A stretch of 64,000 nucleotides of DNA from Hyphomonas adhaerens MHS-3 (GTDB taxonomy: Bacteria; Pseudomonadota; Alphaproteobacteria; Caulobacterales; Hyphomonadaceae), in the NCBI RefSeq assembly GCF_000685235.1, contig NZ_ARYH01000001.1:1550001-1614000 (forward strand). Direction: 5' to 3'. The number at the start of each line of letters is the position of its first letter. The first letter of the stretch is position 1. Shown in pieces: positions 18,564-28,111 of the stretch. The notes beneath the pieces are model-generated. The model did not search any database and was not told where the DNA came from. It saw nothing but the letters and a program-made list of their open reading frames with translations. The position numbers and the translations under genes are program-made.

Positions 18564-19295
18564 TCAGTCCACCATGCCCAGAGCTATGCCCCTGAGGGCG
18601 GCGGATACGCGGTCATTCACATCGAGCTTCTCGAAGCAGCGCCGGATATAGGTTTCGACCGTATTGCGCGACAAGTGAAGGACTTCCGCAATCTGAGAAT
18701 TGGTTCGCCCGCGGGCAACCCAGCGGAGGATCTCCCGCTCGCGGGCAGACAGGTTCGTTCCGTCCGGCAATTCCCGCAACAGCAGGCGGCAATAGACAAG
18801 GTGGCCCATCTGGGAGGCGGCCTGCAATTCGAGCACTTCGTCCGTTGACGGGATTTTCCTGCGTCCAAAGCCGAGTGCCGCATATCCGTTGCGCCCGGCA
18901 GGGCCGAAGAGCGGAATACCGATCCCTTCGCCCAGATTCTGCGCGGCGACCCGCTGCAGGTAGTCGCTTTCTTCCGGTGTCAGGTTCGGCAATTGGGACG
19001 ATTCGGACCAGAAATAGGGCCGCGTGAAATTCACCGCCCTCCGCGCGAGCGGATCACACAAATGCAGCTGCTCTTTGAGATAGGTTTCTCGCCAGTCCTC
19101 CGGATAGCCGAACTCTCCAACCCGGATCTGACCATCGAAATCGCGAGCCCCGACCGGCGGATAGTGCATATAGCTGGCCATCACGACATGGGTGGTTTCG
19201 TAATAGCTGGCTGAAGCCGCACGGAGGTCCCGGAACGTTACCGCATCGCGGCAATCCCGAAAAAATTGACGAAGTGGCTCGAGGGTGCGTGCCAT
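18564..19295 (-). CDS. LuxR-type regulator with a complete AHL-binding pocket (solo)
   Basis: 243 residues. The N-terminal autoinducer-binding domain contains all six residues invariant in acyl-homoserine-lactone receptors, at exactly TraR spacing shifted by 11: Trp68, Tyr72, Asp81, Pro82, Trp96 and Gly124. The C-terminal GerE-type helix-turn-helix reads LSAREREILRWVARG and SQIAEVLHLSRNTVETYI. It is therefore likely a real AHL sensor. No luxI homologue is present anywhere in the window, so it is a candidate solo. It follows the ELM1-family gene on the same strand after 73 bp, so co-transcription with it cannot be excluded. Confidence 0.9.
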   Translation of the reverse strand: MARTLEPLRQFFRDCRDAVTFRDLRAASASYYETTHVVMASYMHYPPVGARDFDGQIRVGEFGYPEDWRETYLKEQLHLCDPLARRAVNFTRPYFWSESSQLPNLTPEESDYLQRVAAQNLGEGIGIPLFGPAGRNGYAALGFGRRKIPSTDEVLELQAASQMGHLVYCRLLLRELPDGTNLSAREREILRWVARGRTNSQIAEVLHLSRNTVETYIRRCFEKLDVNDRVSAALRGIALGMVD

Positions 19296-19368
19296 TCCTT
19301 GTCCCCAGATTCCGTGACATAAGGCCCCAGGCCGGGGGCAAATGCAAGCAAAAGCGGGGACCCCGGGA

Positions 19369-20445
19369 TCAGCTCAGCCAATCAGGCGCTGCGACCCTGT
19401 CCGATTGGCCCATATCCGGCTGTGGATAGCGTTCAAGAAGTTTGTCCACAATCGCGTCCGCAACCCGGTCCGCTTCGCGAAGGGGGGCATAGGTCCAGGT
19501 TTCCAGCGTGCCGTCAAACCAGCGCGCTGCGCCATGCGCGATCAGGCTGTCGTGCAGCTTGTCGAACTTCTCGGACCGCCCTTCAAGCTTGACGATATGC
19601 AGGGGCAGGCCGTGCCATGCGGCATCCGAAAGCATGTTGGCGCTGTCTTCTGTCACGATGGCCACATCTGAAAATGTCAGCCATGCGATGTAGGGGTTCG
19701 GACCATCCTCTGTGCCCGACCAGAATAATGCGCCGATATCATCGGCCATCCGGCGAAACCGTGCCCGGATCGGGTCGGGTGTCCGGCGCGACGCCGTTAT
19801 CCGCAGGCGCCAGCCTTGTCCGGCAAGCGTCCGGAGCTGGCTGTCGAGCCGGTCAGCGGCCGACTCCGTAAACGCGTGCGCCTTGCTGTTTCCGCCCAGG
19901 ATCACGATGGCGCTCTTGCCGCGCTCATCTGCCAGATCTGCGAAAGCCTGAGCCGCTTCCTCAATGGCGTGCGGTGAAAAGTAGGACGGGGACCCGACCG
20001 TCTGGATGACGTTGGGGCCTGTCACACCGTCATGCTTGGGGGTGACCAACAGGTCGAAATTGTCCGGCGAAATATGCGGGTCGAGGATCTGGACTGTCAG
20101 TGTACGCCCACCGGACCATTCGCGGACCGCGCGGGTGAAGGCCGCAGACCGCCGGCCTGCGGCGATCCATACGGTGGGCCAGGGTGCCTGCAATTGCGCG
20201 CGCTGGTCTGCGGGAAGGGCGGACAATGGCGAGGGCCAGTTATCTGCCGGCAGCCAGGTCCACGGCATGCGCGGTGTCAGAACGATGGGGTCAGACCGGT
20301 GGGCTTCACCGGCGATATGCCCGATCTTCATCCATCGGCGCGTTTCGCCGAGCGCGTGGACGACCGCGCGCACCTGTGCGGCGTTGCCTGCGCGGCCATC
20401 TGAGACCGCCCAGACTGAGGGTCCGAGCGGTCCCGGCCCAAACAT
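19369..20445 (-). CDS. Mitochondrial fission ELM1-family protein (DUF1022)
   Basis: 358 residues. The start VWAVSDGRAGNAAQVRAV, the HISPDNFDLLVTPKHDGVTGPNV block and VTEDSANMLSDAAWHG are the signature of the ELM1/DUF1022 family, a GT-B-like fold found in Alphaproteobacteria and in plants, where ELM1 recruits a dynamin to mitochondria. The bacterial role is unknown; a nucleotide-sugar enzyme has been suggested by fold. Its ATG directly abuts the greA stop codon, so the two genes are translationally linked. Confidence 0.88.
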   Translation of the reverse strand: MFGPGPLGPSVWAVSDGRAGNAAQVRAVVHALGETRRWMKIGHIAGEAHRSDPIVLTPRMPWTWLPADNWPSPLSALPADQRAQLQAPWPTVWIAAGRRSAAFTRAVREWSGGRTLTVQILDPHISPDNFDLLVTPKHDGVTGPNVIQTVGSPSYFSPHAIEEAAQAFADLADERGKSAIVILGGNSKAHAFTESAADRLDSQLRTLAGQGWRLRITASRRTPDPIRARFRRMADDIGALFWSGTEDGPNPYIAWLTFSDVAIVTEDSANMLSDAAWHGLPLHIVKLEGRSEKFDKLHDSLIAHGAARWFDGTLETWTYAPLREADRVADAIVDKLLERYPQPDMGQSDRVAAPDWLS

Positions 20446-20919
20446 TTACCGGTACTCGACTTTGATGATTTCGTAAGCGCGGGCCCCGGCGGGCGCGGCG
20501 ACCTCGGCTTCGTCGCCTTCTTCCTTGCCGATCAGGGCACGGGCAATCGGGGAAGAGATGGAAATCTTGCCTTCCTTCACGTTTGCCTCGTCGTCTCCGA
20601 CGATCTTGTAGGAAGATTCCTCTTCGGAATCGACGTCGATCAGGGACACGGTTGCGCCAAAGCGGATTTTCCCGCCGGTCAGCTTGGACACGTCGATCAC
20701 GTCAGCGCGGGCAAGCTTGTCGTCCAGCTCGCTGATGCGGCCTTCGATGAAGCTCTGCTTCTCTTTGGCGGCATGGTATTCGGCGTTTTCCGACAGGTCG
20801 CCATGGGCGCGCGCTTCGGAAATCGCCGCGATGATGTTCGGGCGCTCAACCGATTTGAGGTTCTTGAGCTCAGCTTGAAGCGCAGCATGGCCTTCTGCGG
20901 TCATGGGAATGCGTTCCAT
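20446..20919 (-). CDS. greA: Transcription elongation factor GreA
   Basis: 157 residues from the ATG at 20919, which has GAGG eight bases upstream; a second start three codons earlier is possible. The N-terminal coiled coil carries the acidic tip [14 protein letters not shown], which reaches the RNA polymerase active centre to stimulate transcript cleavage, followed by the FKBP-like C-terminal domain ([19 protein letters not shown]). It lies downstream of carB on the same strand with a 66 bp gap; carB-greA linkage is common in proteobacteria. Confidence 0.97.
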   Translation of the reverse strand: MERIPMTAEGHAALQAELKNLKSVERPNIIAAISEARAHGDLSENAEYHAAKEKQSFIEGRISELDDKLARADVIDVSKLTGGKIRFGATVSLIDVDSEEESSYKIVGDDEANVKEGKISISSPIARALIGKEEGDEAEVAAPAGARAYEIIKVEYR

Positions 20920-20985
20920 AGGGGTCACCTCTGTAATTGGGCGAAAATCGTTGTCGTAAATGTCAGCGTCGTCAAGTGGGGGTTA

Positions 20986-23900
20986 TCACGCTGATTGCAA
21001 GGCGCGCACCGAGATTTCCCGTGACGTCATGCTCGTGATCGCGCGAACCGACGCAATCGAAGCGGCGAGTGTGGTGTAGTAGGGGATCTTGTGACCCACG
21101 GCCGTGCGGCGGATCGAGGCGCTGTCTGCAATGGATGTTGCACCTTCCGTCGTATTGAAAACCAGCTGGATTTCGCCGTTGATCATGGCGTCCACAATGT
21201 GGGGCTGGCCTTCATTGACCTTGTTGATGGAGCGTACAGGCAGGCCTTCAGCTTCCAGATGAGCCGCCGTACCCGACGTTGCAACCAGGGTGAAACCGAG
21301 TGCAACAAGCTCGCGGGCGGCTTCAACAGCGCCGGTTTTGTCCGAATCCTTCACCGAAATGAATACGGCGCCTTCGGCCGGCAGCAGCACGCCGCAGCCC
21401 ATCTGGCTCTTGAGGAAAGCGGTCCCGAAATCGTCGTCCCAGCCCATGACTTCACCCGTCGAGCGCATTTCGGGGCCAAGTTGCGGATCCACGCCCGGGA
21501 AGCGCGCGAACGGGAAAACAGCTTCCTTCACGGCCACCCGGCGCGGATGGGCCTGTGTCAGATCAAATCCGGTCAGCGACTCACCCGCCATGACCTTGGC
21601 GGCGATCCCGGCGATCGGGGCGCCCACGGCCTTGGCGACGAACGGCACGGTCCGGCTGGCGCGCGGGTTGGCTTCCAGCACATAGATTTCTTCGCCCTTC
21701 ACGGCGAACTGGATGTTGATCAGGCCACACACCTTCAGCTCACGTGCAAGTGCGATCGTCTGCTTTGCCAGACGGTCCTGCAGGGCAGGAGACAGGGTGA
21801 AGGGCGGCAAGGCACAGGCGGAGTCGCCGGAGTGGACGCCAGCTTCCTCGATGTGTTCCATGATGCCGGCGACGTGGACATTCTCGCCATCGCAGATCGC
21901 GTCGACATCCACTTCGGTCGCATCGGACAGGTAGCGGTCGATGAAGAGCGAAGCGTCGCCGGAGACCTGAAGCGCCTCAGCGGCAAACTTGCGCAGGTCT
22001 ACGTCGTCACGCGCAATTTCCATCGCACGCCCGCCGAGAACGAAACTCGGCCGCAGCATGACCGGGTAACCGATCTCGTTCGCCTTGATCTGGGCTTCTT
22101 CCACACTGCGCGCCGTACGCGACGGCGCCTGCTGGATACCCAGCCTGTCGAGCAGGGCGGCGAACTGCTCGCGGTCTTCTGCCAGATCAATGGACGCCGG
22201 GCTGGTGCCAAGGATTGGAATGTTCTGCTGGTCGAGCGGATTGGCAAGTTTCAGCGGTGTTTGCCCACCGAACTGAACGATCACGCCGCGCAGGTGGCCG
22301 ATGCCGCTTTCCTTGTGGATGATCTCCAGCACGTGCTCGTCGGTCAGCGGTTCGAAATAGAGACGATCGGAGGTGTCATAGTCCGTAGACACCGTTTCCG
22401 GGTTGCAATTCACCATGATCGACTCCATGCCGAGGTCTGCCATGGCGAAGGCGGCGTGGCAGCAGCAATAGTCGAATTCGATACCCTGGCCGATCCGGTT
22501 CGGGCCGCCGCCAAGGATCACCACTTTTTCCCGTGCCGTCGGCAGGGATTCGCAGTCGGCTTTTTCCTGGCCGAACAGCGGGTGTTCATAGGTCGAGTAC
22601 AGGTAGGGCGTTTTTGCCGCGAACTCGGCGGCGCAGGTGTCGATGCGCTTGTAGACAGGGCGGACATCCAGCGCATGACGCTGGTCACGCACGGCGTCTT
22701 CTGTCTTGCCGGTCAGCTCTGCGAGACGTTTGTCGGAAAACCCCATCGCCTTGATGTCGGTCAGCGCGTACGCATCATCCGGCAGGCCTTGCGCGCGGAT
22801 CGTGTTTTCGGCGGCCACGATCTCTTCAAACTGGCGCAGGAACCATTTGTCGATCGAGGTGATGGCGTAGACGTCATCCACGCTGAGGCCCATGCGGAAG
22901 GCTTCGGCCACGACACGCATGCGGTCAGGTGCCTGGATGGCCAGCGCGGCACGCAACTTTGTCTCGTCTTCGAAAGGCAGTTCGTTCAGGCCGGTCAGGC
23001 CGGTCTCCAGGGAGTTCAGCGCTTTCTGGAAGCTTTCCTTGAAGTTCCGGCCGATGGCCATGGCTTCGCCGACCGACTTCATCGCGGTGGTCAGGACGGG
23101 TTCCGTGCCCTTGTATTTCTCAAAGGCGAAACGCGGAATCTTCGTGACGACATAGTCGATGGTCGGCTCGAAAGATGCGGGCGTCACGCCGGTGATGTCA
23201 TTGTCCAGCTCATCCAGCGTGTAGCCGACCGCCAGCTTTGCGGCGATCTTCGCAATCGGGAAACCGGTTGCCTTGGACGCCAGCGCGGAGGAGCGCGACA
23301 CGCGCGGGTTCATCTCGATGACGACCAGGCGCCCGTCTTCCGGGTTCACCGCGAACTGGACGTTCGACCCGCCGGTCTCGACACCGATCTCGCGCAGCAC
23401 CGCAAGCGACGCGTTGCGCATCACCTGGTATTCCTTGTCGGTGAGCGTCAGGGCAGGGGCGACCGTGATGGAGTCGCCTGTGTGGACGCCCATCGGGTCG
23501 ATATTCTCGATGGAGCAGATGATGATGGCGTTGTCCGCCGTGTCGCGGATCACCTCCATCTCATACTCTTTCCAGCCGAGCAGGCTCTCGTCGATCAGGA
23601 TCTGGGCGTTCGGCGAGGCGGCGAGACCGGAACGGCAGATCTCTTCATATTCCTGGACATTGTAAGCGACGCCGCCGCCCGTGCCGCCGAGCGTAAACGC
23701 CGGACGGATGATGGCGGGGAGGCCAACCACGTCGAGCGCGTCCATGGCGCGCTTCAGGCCGGTGATGCGGTCATACTTGCCTTTTTCGTCACGCGGCGAC
23801 GACACGATGGTCGCGCGCGGATTTTCCAGGCCGATCCGGTCCATGGCTTCGCGGAACAGGGCGCGGTCCTCTGCCATTTCGATGGCTTCCGCCCGGGCGC

Positions 23901-24249
23901 CGATCAGTTCGACGCCGTGCTTTTCGAGCGTGCCGGCATAGTGCAGGTCCAGCGCACAGTTCAGCGCCGTCTGGCCGCCCATCGTTGGCAGCAGGGCGTC
24001 CGGCTTTTCCGCTTCGATGATCTTCTCGACGATCTCCGGCGTGATCGGTTCGATATAGGTTGCGTCCGCCAGCCCCGGATCCGTCATGATCGTCGCCGGG
24101 TTCGAGTTTACGAGGATGACGCGATAGCCTTCATCCTTGAGGGCTTTCAGAGCCTGAACCCCGGAATAGTCGAACTCGCAGGCCTGCCCGATTATGATCG
24201 GTCCGGCCCCGATGACGAGAATGGAGCTAATATCTGTGCGCTTTGGCAT
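20986..24249 (-). CDS. carB: Carbamoyl-phosphate synthase large subunit
   Basis: 1087 residues, full length. It makes carbamoyl phosphate for pyrimidines and arginine from ammonia delivered by CarA. Two homologous ATP-grasp halves are visible, each opened by a [17 protein letters not shown] or [17 protein letters not shown] block, and the C-terminal MGS-like allosteric domain contains [12 protein letters not shown]. The ATG at 24249 with AGGAG upstream is chosen over a TTG three codons earlier. Its partner carA is 4.5 kb away at 28806, on the same strand but separated by unrelated genes. Confidence 0.98.
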   Translation of the reverse strand: MPKRTDISSILVIGAGPIIIGQACEFDYSGVQALKALKDEGYRVILVNSNPATIMTDPGLADATYIEPITPEIVEKIIEAEKPDALLPTMGGQTALNCALDLHYAGTLEKHGVELIGARAEAIEMAEDRALFREAMDRIGLENPRATIVSSPRDEKGKYDRITGLKRAMDALDVVGLPAIIRPAFTLGGTGGGVAYNVQEYEEICRSGLAASPNAQILIDESLLGWKEYEMEVIRDTADNAIIICSIENIDPMGVHTGDSITVAPALTLTDKEYQVMRNASLAVLREIGVETGGSNVQFAVNPEDGRLVVIEMNPRVSRSSALASKATGFPIAKIAAKLAVGYTLDELDNDITGVTPASFEPTIDYVVTKIPRFAFEKYKGTEPVLTTAMKSVGEAMAIGRNFKESFQKALNSLETGLTGLNELPFEDETKLRAALAIQAPDRMRVVAEAFRMGLSVDDVYAITSIDKWFLRQFEEIVAAENTIRAQGLPDDAYALTDIKAMGFSDKRLAELTGKTEDAVRDQRHALDVRPVYKRIDTCAAEFAAKTPYLYSTYEHPLFGQEKADCESLPTAREKVVILGGGPNRIGQGIEFDYCCCHAAFAMADLGMESIMVNCNPETVSTDYDTSDRLYFEPLTDEHVLEIIHKESGIGHLRGVIVQFGGQTPLKLANPLDQQNIPILGTSPASIDLAEDREQFAALLDRLGIQQAPSRTARSVEEAQIKANEIGYPVMLRPSFVLGGRAMEIARDDVDLRKFAAEALQVSGDASLFIDRYLSDATEVDVDAICDGENVHVAGIMEHIEEAGVHSGDSACALPPFTLSPALQDRLAKQTIALARELKVCGLINIQFAVKGEEIYVLEANPRASRTVPFVAKAVGAPIAGIAAKVMAGESLTGFDLTQAHPRRVAVKEAVFPFARFPGVDPQLGPEMRSTGEVMGWDDDFGTAFLKSQMGCGVLLPAEGAVFISVKDSDKTGAVEAARELVALGFTLVATSGTAAHLEAEGLPVRSINKVNEGQPHIVDAMINGEIQLVFNTTEGATSIADSASIRRTAVGHKIPYYTTLAASIASVRAITSMTSREISVRALQSA

Positions 24250-24374
24250 GTGCCCCAACTCCTAGCGGTCAAACGGCTGCGTCATAGCAGAGTCGGAGGG
24301 TTGGGCAAGGTGAACCGGACCAGAAAGTCGGTGCGTGCTGCAGTAAGTTGGTGGGTGTGGCTTTCAGGGGGAGA

Positions 24375-24854
24375 TCAGAGACAGGCGTTTTCAGGAGAAA
24401 TCGTCATTTGCTCCTGCGCCAGTCGCCAGGTGCCGTCCACGATCTTGAAGACTTGTTGCACGTGCTGGCGTTGGGATGCCCGGCCGCCTTCATGCGTGGT
24501 GCCCTGCAGGCGAGCGTTGAAACTCGCGATTGCGCGATTGTTGCCAACCATCACATCAATTGGGGAATCGATCACCAGGGACCACTCCGAAAACGTTTCC
24601 GAGAGCAGTTGGGACCAGAACGCAGCGTATGCGTCTAGTGAAACACTTACCGACATACGCCGACCGAAATCCGTGACCATCCGGACCGGCTCATCGATTG
24701 CGATCGTTCGAAGTTGCTCCGTCAGGAACGCTCCATTGACACTGCTCCAGGTGGAACACCAGGCGAAGACCCGGGTCTTCACCTTTGTTTCGGCAGAAGT
24801 GCTGCCACGGTTCGATACAATCGACAGAGTGGAAGAAGTGATGGGGGGGGCCAT
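24375..24854 (-). CDS. SnoaL/NTF2-like fold protein, possible ketosteroid-isomerase-like
   Basis: 159 residues. The pattern of a small cone-shaped NTF2-like fold is visible: an FSEWSLVIDSPIDVMVGNNRAIASFNARLQG strand region read in parts, then QQVFKIVDGTWRLAQEQMTI, the typical closing strand of DUF4440/SnoaL-like proteins. The first 20 residues are Ser/Thr-rich and the exact start is uncertain. Function cannot be told from sequence. The gene stands alone between carB and the glycine-zipper lipoprotein. Confidence 0.6.
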   Translation of the reverse strand: MAPPITSSTLSIVSNRGSTSAETKVKTRVFAWCSTWSSVNGAFLTEQLRTIAIDEPVRMVTDFGRRMSVSVSLDAYAAFWSQLLSETFSEWSLVIDSPIDVMVGNNRAIASFNARLQGTTHEGGRASQRQHVQQVFKIVDGTWRLAQEQMTISPENACL

Positions 24855-24970
24855 GGCGCTCCTTGAACGAAATGCACTGGTGAACAGTGGGGCTTTAACG
24901 CCTTAAAGTAGACTTTGTTCCGCGCAGTTTCATTTTGCACCCGGCTTTCTTGCTGTGAGGGTAAACAGAT

Positions 24971-24998
24971 CGGCCCCGCTTCTTAAGAAACGGGGCCG
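24971..24998 (-). terminator. Hairpin downstream of the glycine-zipper lipoprotein
   Basis: CGGCCCCG and CGGGGCCG form an 8 bp perfect stem around a 12-base loop just past the stop of the minus-strand lipoprotein gene. The T-tract after it is poor, so termination strength is uncertain. Confidence 0.5.
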
Positions 24999-25023
24999 AA
25001 GTGACGTTTACAGGCTCTGCTGG

Positions 25024-25362
25024 CTAGCGACGCGAGCTGTCATAGGGATAGCGGTCATAGGCGTTTGCGACGCCGTCACCATCGGAATCCCGCTCGGTTT
25101 CCTGGTCTTTCACACCGGGCATGTCGCAGTCTTCGGCTTCGGTGCAGCCTTTCGCGGCACCCGCCGTTCCGCCGATTGCGCCGCCGATGATCGCGCCGCG
25201 TTCAGCGTTGCCATCGCCGACATTGTTGCCGATCACGGCGCCAGCGACAGCGCCGGCTGCAGCGCCATACGCCGCGTTACGCTCCGTTGTGCCGCTCGAG
25301 GTACAAGCCGCCAGAACGGCAGCACTGGCGCCAATGGCCATCAATTTCACGGGGAAGGTCAT
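25024..25362 (-). CDS. Glycine-zipper lipoprotein with calcium-type DSDGDG repeat
   Basis: 112 residues. A signal sequence ends in lipobox LAAC. The mature protein begins with Ala/Gly-rich zipper segments (AAYGAAAGAVAGAVIGNNVG and AIIGGAIGGTAGAAKG), typical of YMGG/SlyB-like outer-membrane lipoproteins, and ends with a thrombospondin type-3-like Asp-rich motif, DSDGDGVANAYDRYP. It probably sits in the outer membrane and helps envelope integrity; this is inferred from family resemblance only. Confidence 0.75.
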   Translation of the reverse strand: MTFPVKLMAIGASAAVLAACTSSGTTERNAAYGAAAGAVAGAVIGNNVGDGNAERGAIIGGAIGGTAGAAKGCTEAEDCDMPGVKDQETERDSDGDGVANAYDRYPYDSSRR

Positions 25363-25458
25363 ATTGGGTCCTTTCGGGTGACTATGACCGCAACAACGGA
25401 TAGCCCCCGCAACGGTTCCCCGTGCAGCATTACAATGAGGTCAGGAAGACCTGCCGCG

Positions 25459-26196
25459 CTAGCTCCAGCGCTTGGACAGCTTCTGGCTTATCTCGTCCGG
25501 CGCCTGTTTCTCGGTCCCCTGATACCCGGTGACCTCATCGGCCACGAACGGGTTGTCCTGCCGTTCCTGCCCGAAGGTGGACAGTGGGCCGTGACCGGGA
25601 ACGAAGCGCATCTGCGGACCGAGCGGCCAGAGCTTGCTGGTGATCGAGTCGATCAGTTGTTGCTGGTTCCCGCGCGGGAAGTCAGTCCGCCCGACAGAAC
25701 CACGGAACAGGACATCGCCCACGAAGGCCAGCGCGCCTTCCTGGGAATAGATGACCACATGTCCCGGCGTGTGCCCGGGTGTGTGTGCCACGCCGAATTT
25801 GTTGCCTGCCAGTTCGAGGACATCGCCATCATGCAGGTAGCGGTCGGGCGTGACGTTCTTCCCGTCCTTGATGCCGTACTTTGCGCCCTGGGTTTCGATT
25901 TCATCCAGCAGCCACTGGTCGTCCTCGTGCGGGCCGATCACGGGGCAGCCCGTTCGTTCTGCGACGGCGGCAGCGGCCCCGGCATGGTCCATGTGCCCAT
26001 GCGTCAGCCAGACGGCCACGATCTTCACGCCGAACTCTTCCGCAGCGGCCATGAGCTTGTCCACCTCACCGCCCGGATCGATGAAGACGCCTTCCATGGT
26101 CTCGGTCGACCAGATCATGGACGTGTTCTGCTGCAGGGGCGTGACCGGAATGATCCGGATCTCGAGCTTGGGCTGGTTGGCAGGTGTCTCAGTCAT
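25459..26196 (-). CDS. MBL-fold metallohydrolase (glyoxalase II-like, YcbL type)
   Basis: 245 residues. The zinc-binding signature THGHMDHAGAAAAVAE is present, with later ligands in HTPGHTPGHVVIYS, GDVLFRGSVGRTDFPRG and VPGHGPLSTFGQER. These motifs match the small cytoplasmic glyoxalase-II-like hydrolases (YcbL) rather than beta-lactamases. The likely substrate is S-lactoylglutathione or another thioester, but this is not proven by sequence. Divergent from the M48 protease. Confidence 0.88.
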   Translation of the reverse strand: MTETPANQPKLEIRIIPVTPLQQNTSMIWSTETMEGVFIDPGGEVDKLMAAAEEFGVKIVAVWLTHGHMDHAGAAAAVAERTGCPVIGPHEDDQWLLDEIETQGAKYGIKDGKNVTPDRYLHDGDVLELAGNKFGVAHTPGHTPGHVVIYSQEGALAFVGDVLFRGSVGRTDFPRGNQQQLIDSITSKLWPLGPQMRFVPGHGPLSTFGQERQDNPFVADEVTGYQGTEKQAPDEISQKLSKRWS

Positions 26197-26322
26197 GATT
26201 GCTACATAGTCGGTCCGGTAGGGAACGCAAAGCGTGCGGCAGGTGCTTTTCCTGATACGAGCCCTCCGCTAACACTGGATAGGCAGACCAGATGCTGGCC
26301 AGATGCTGGAGAGGAGACTTTC

Positions 26323-27300
26323 GTGCGTATGCCGACGCAACCCGGCGGGAGGTATCGCGGCGGCGGCGGTATCGCGCGCTTGTTCCGGAGCCGCTTGGGT
26401 CTCCTCCTGATCGCCGCCATCGGTCTTTTTCTATACTGGCAGATGAACCAGAAGCCGGTTCCGTTTTCTGGCCGCAAGCAGCTCAACACCGTCTCCATTG
26501 AGCAGGAAGTGAAGCTTGGCCAGCAATCCTACCTCCAGATCCTGAACCAGGAGCAGCGCCAGGGGAACGCCGTGCTGTGCGCCGACGAGGCCTGTACAGG
26601 CGAAGAGGCGGCGCTGACCGATACGGTGCGGGGGATTGGCGCGCGCCTGCAGGCGGCCGCAGTCGAGCTTGAACAGGAATTGCTGGATGACGGCTATGCC
26701 TTCACGCCGGTCGCGGACACGTTCGACTGGACCTATTATGTCGTTCATTCCGTCACGCCCAACGCCTTCTGCCTGCCGGGCGGCTATGTGGCGGTCTATA
26801 CGGGTATCCTGGATATCACCGGCAATTATGATGGCGCCCTCGACATGGAAGACCTGGCCGATCCGGACAAGCTGGCCGTCGTGATGGGGCATGAGATCGG
26901 TCATGCACTGGCGCATCATGGGGCCGAGCGGATGAGCCAGCAGCAGGTGATGCAGATGGGGCAGATGGCGGTTGGCGTGTCCATGGGGGACATGGACGCC
27001 TCGCAGCGGCGCGCGATCATGCAGGCCTTCGGCATTGCAGCGCAGGGCGGGATGCTGAAATTCTCGCGCGAGCACGAGACCGAAGCGGACAAGATCGGCC
27101 TCGATCTGCTGGTGCGCGCTTGTTACGATCCGCGGGAGGCGCCGGAACTCTGGCAGCGCATGGGCAGGATCAGCGGTGGCCAGCGTCCGCCAGAATGGAT
27201 GAGCACGCATCCGGCCAGCGAGACCCGCGCTGAAAACTTCCGCAAATGGATGCCTGACGCGATTGCAGAATATGAGAGTCGTTGTGGCCCGTTACGTTAG
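26323..27300 (+). CDS. M48 family zinc metalloprotease, membrane-anchored
   Basis: 325 residues from the GTG at 26323, seven bases after GAGGAG; an ATG two codons later is the alternative. The open frame extends 1.3 kb upstream, but that part is the shadow of opposite-strand genes. One N-terminal membrane segment (LGLLLIAAIGLFLYW) precedes a periplasmic M48 domain with zinc motif HEIGHALAHH at residue 190 and the third ligand in SREHETEADKIG. Such Oma1/LoiP-like proteases work in envelope protein quality control. Confidence 0.9.
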   Translation: MRMPTQPGGRYRGGGGIARLFRSRLGLLLIAAIGLFLYWQMNQKPVPFSGRKQLNTVSIEQEVKLGQQSYLQILNQEQRQGNAVLCADEACTGEEAALTDTVRGIGARLQAAAVELEQELLDDGYAFTPVADTFDWTYYVVHSVTPNAFCLPGGYVAVYTGILDITGNYDGALDMEDLADPDKLAVVMGHEIGHALAHHGAERMSQQQVMQMGQMAVGVSMGDMDASQRRAIMQAFGIAAQGGMLKFSREHETEADKIGLDLLVRACYDPREAPELWQRMGRISGGQRPPEWMSTHPASETRAENFRKWMPDAIAEYESRCGPLR

Positions 27301-27337
27301 AAATATACCGGGCGGGACAATTGGTGTTCCGACATAA

Positions 27338-27371
27338 AACTGCGCCCTTACCTTTGCAGGCGGGCGCAGTT
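27338..27371 (+). terminator. Hairpin after the M48 protease gene
   Basis: AACTGCGCCC and GGGCGCAGTT form a perfect 10 bp stem with a 14-base loop, 38 bp past the stop. Only two T follow, so it may be a weak terminator or an mRNA-stabilising stem. Confidence 0.5.
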
Positions 27372-27484
27372 CCTTGGCGTCCCGCGCTAGCCTGAGGCCA
27401 GTCCCACCCAGCACAAATACATACGCGGTTCCAAATCAACGCTTTGGGCAAGGAATTGCCTTAGAAGCGCTTTAAAATATTACG

Positions 27485-27495
27485 TACCACTGGTA
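27485..27495. promoter_or_regulatory. Candidate operator of the TetR gene
   Basis: TACCA-C-TGGTA is a perfect short inverted repeat in an AT-rich stretch 29 bp upstream of the tetR start, where autorepressor sites commonly lie. It is short and could be chance. Confidence 0.3.
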
Positions 27496-27523
27496 TGATA
27501 GGCCAGCAACGAAAAAAAGACCC

Positions 27524-28111
27524 ATGGCAAGGAGAACTGCAGAACAGGCAGAAGCCACTCGCGCTGCTATCCTTGAAGCGGCCCGAGACCGATTTGCCCA
27601 GGATGGCTTTAGCGCCAGTATTGCGAGCATTGTTGCCGATGCAGGGGTCACGAAAGGGGCGTTGTTCCACCACTTCCCGAGCAAGCTGGATCTGTTCCGC
27701 GAGGTCTGGACTGACCTTCAGACGAGAATGGGAGAGGAAGCCCTCTCGGAAGCCCGCAAGATCAGCGGCGAACAAGACCCCTATATCCAGTTCCTTACCG
27801 GCGCACGGGTATACCTGAAATGGGCGGCGCGCCCTGAATATTTCAAGATCGTCCTGTATGAAGGCCCGGTCGTGCTGGGCTTGCAGGGATGGTACGAGTC
27901 CAATCGCAATCTCGGCCAAAGCAGCGTACGCCAGGCGATGGAAGCGCTGGCCGAAAGGGGACGCATCGCGCCGAGCCGCGTGAACTCCTATTCGGTGCTG
28001 GTCCAGTCCGCTCTGAACGGCGCAGGATTTGCCCTCGCAGAGGGTGTCGACGGCCTGACTCCGGACGAGGTTTATGAAGCTTTCGAAATCATGATCCGCA
28101 GCCTGCACTAG
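27524..28111 (+). CDS. TetR/AcrR-family transcriptional regulator
   Basis: 195 residues. N-terminal helix-turn-helix domain: RAAILEAARDRFAQDGFSA, then IASIVADAGVTKGALFHHF with the usual FPSKLDLF continuation. The C-terminal ligand domain (about residues 65-195) is unassigned. An AAGGAG-type site is within range. The last four bases overlap the convergent 2OG-Fe(II) oxygenase gene, so those two are not co-transcribed; the target genes are unknown. Confidence 0.92.
   Translation: MARRTAEQAEATRAAILEAARDRFAQDGFSASIASIVADAGVTKGALFHHFPSKLDLFREVWTDLQTRMGEEALSEARKISGEQDPYIQFLTGARVYLKWAARPEYFKIVLYEGPVVLGLQGWYESNRNLGQSSVRQAMEALAERGRIAPSRVNSYSVLVQSALNGAGFALAEGVDGLTPDEVYEAFEIMIRSLH

Noticed and set aside
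21091-24906. A 1271-codon open frame on the plus strand
   Set aside because: It lies entirely opposite carB and the SnoaL-like gene, has the His/Arg/Gln-rich composition typical of antisense frames in GC-rich DNA, and shows no family motif.
24955-26322. N-terminal extension of the M48 protease frame
   Set aside because: The extension runs opposite the glycine-zipper lipoprotein and MBL genes; the GAGGAG site and membrane helix place the start at 26323.
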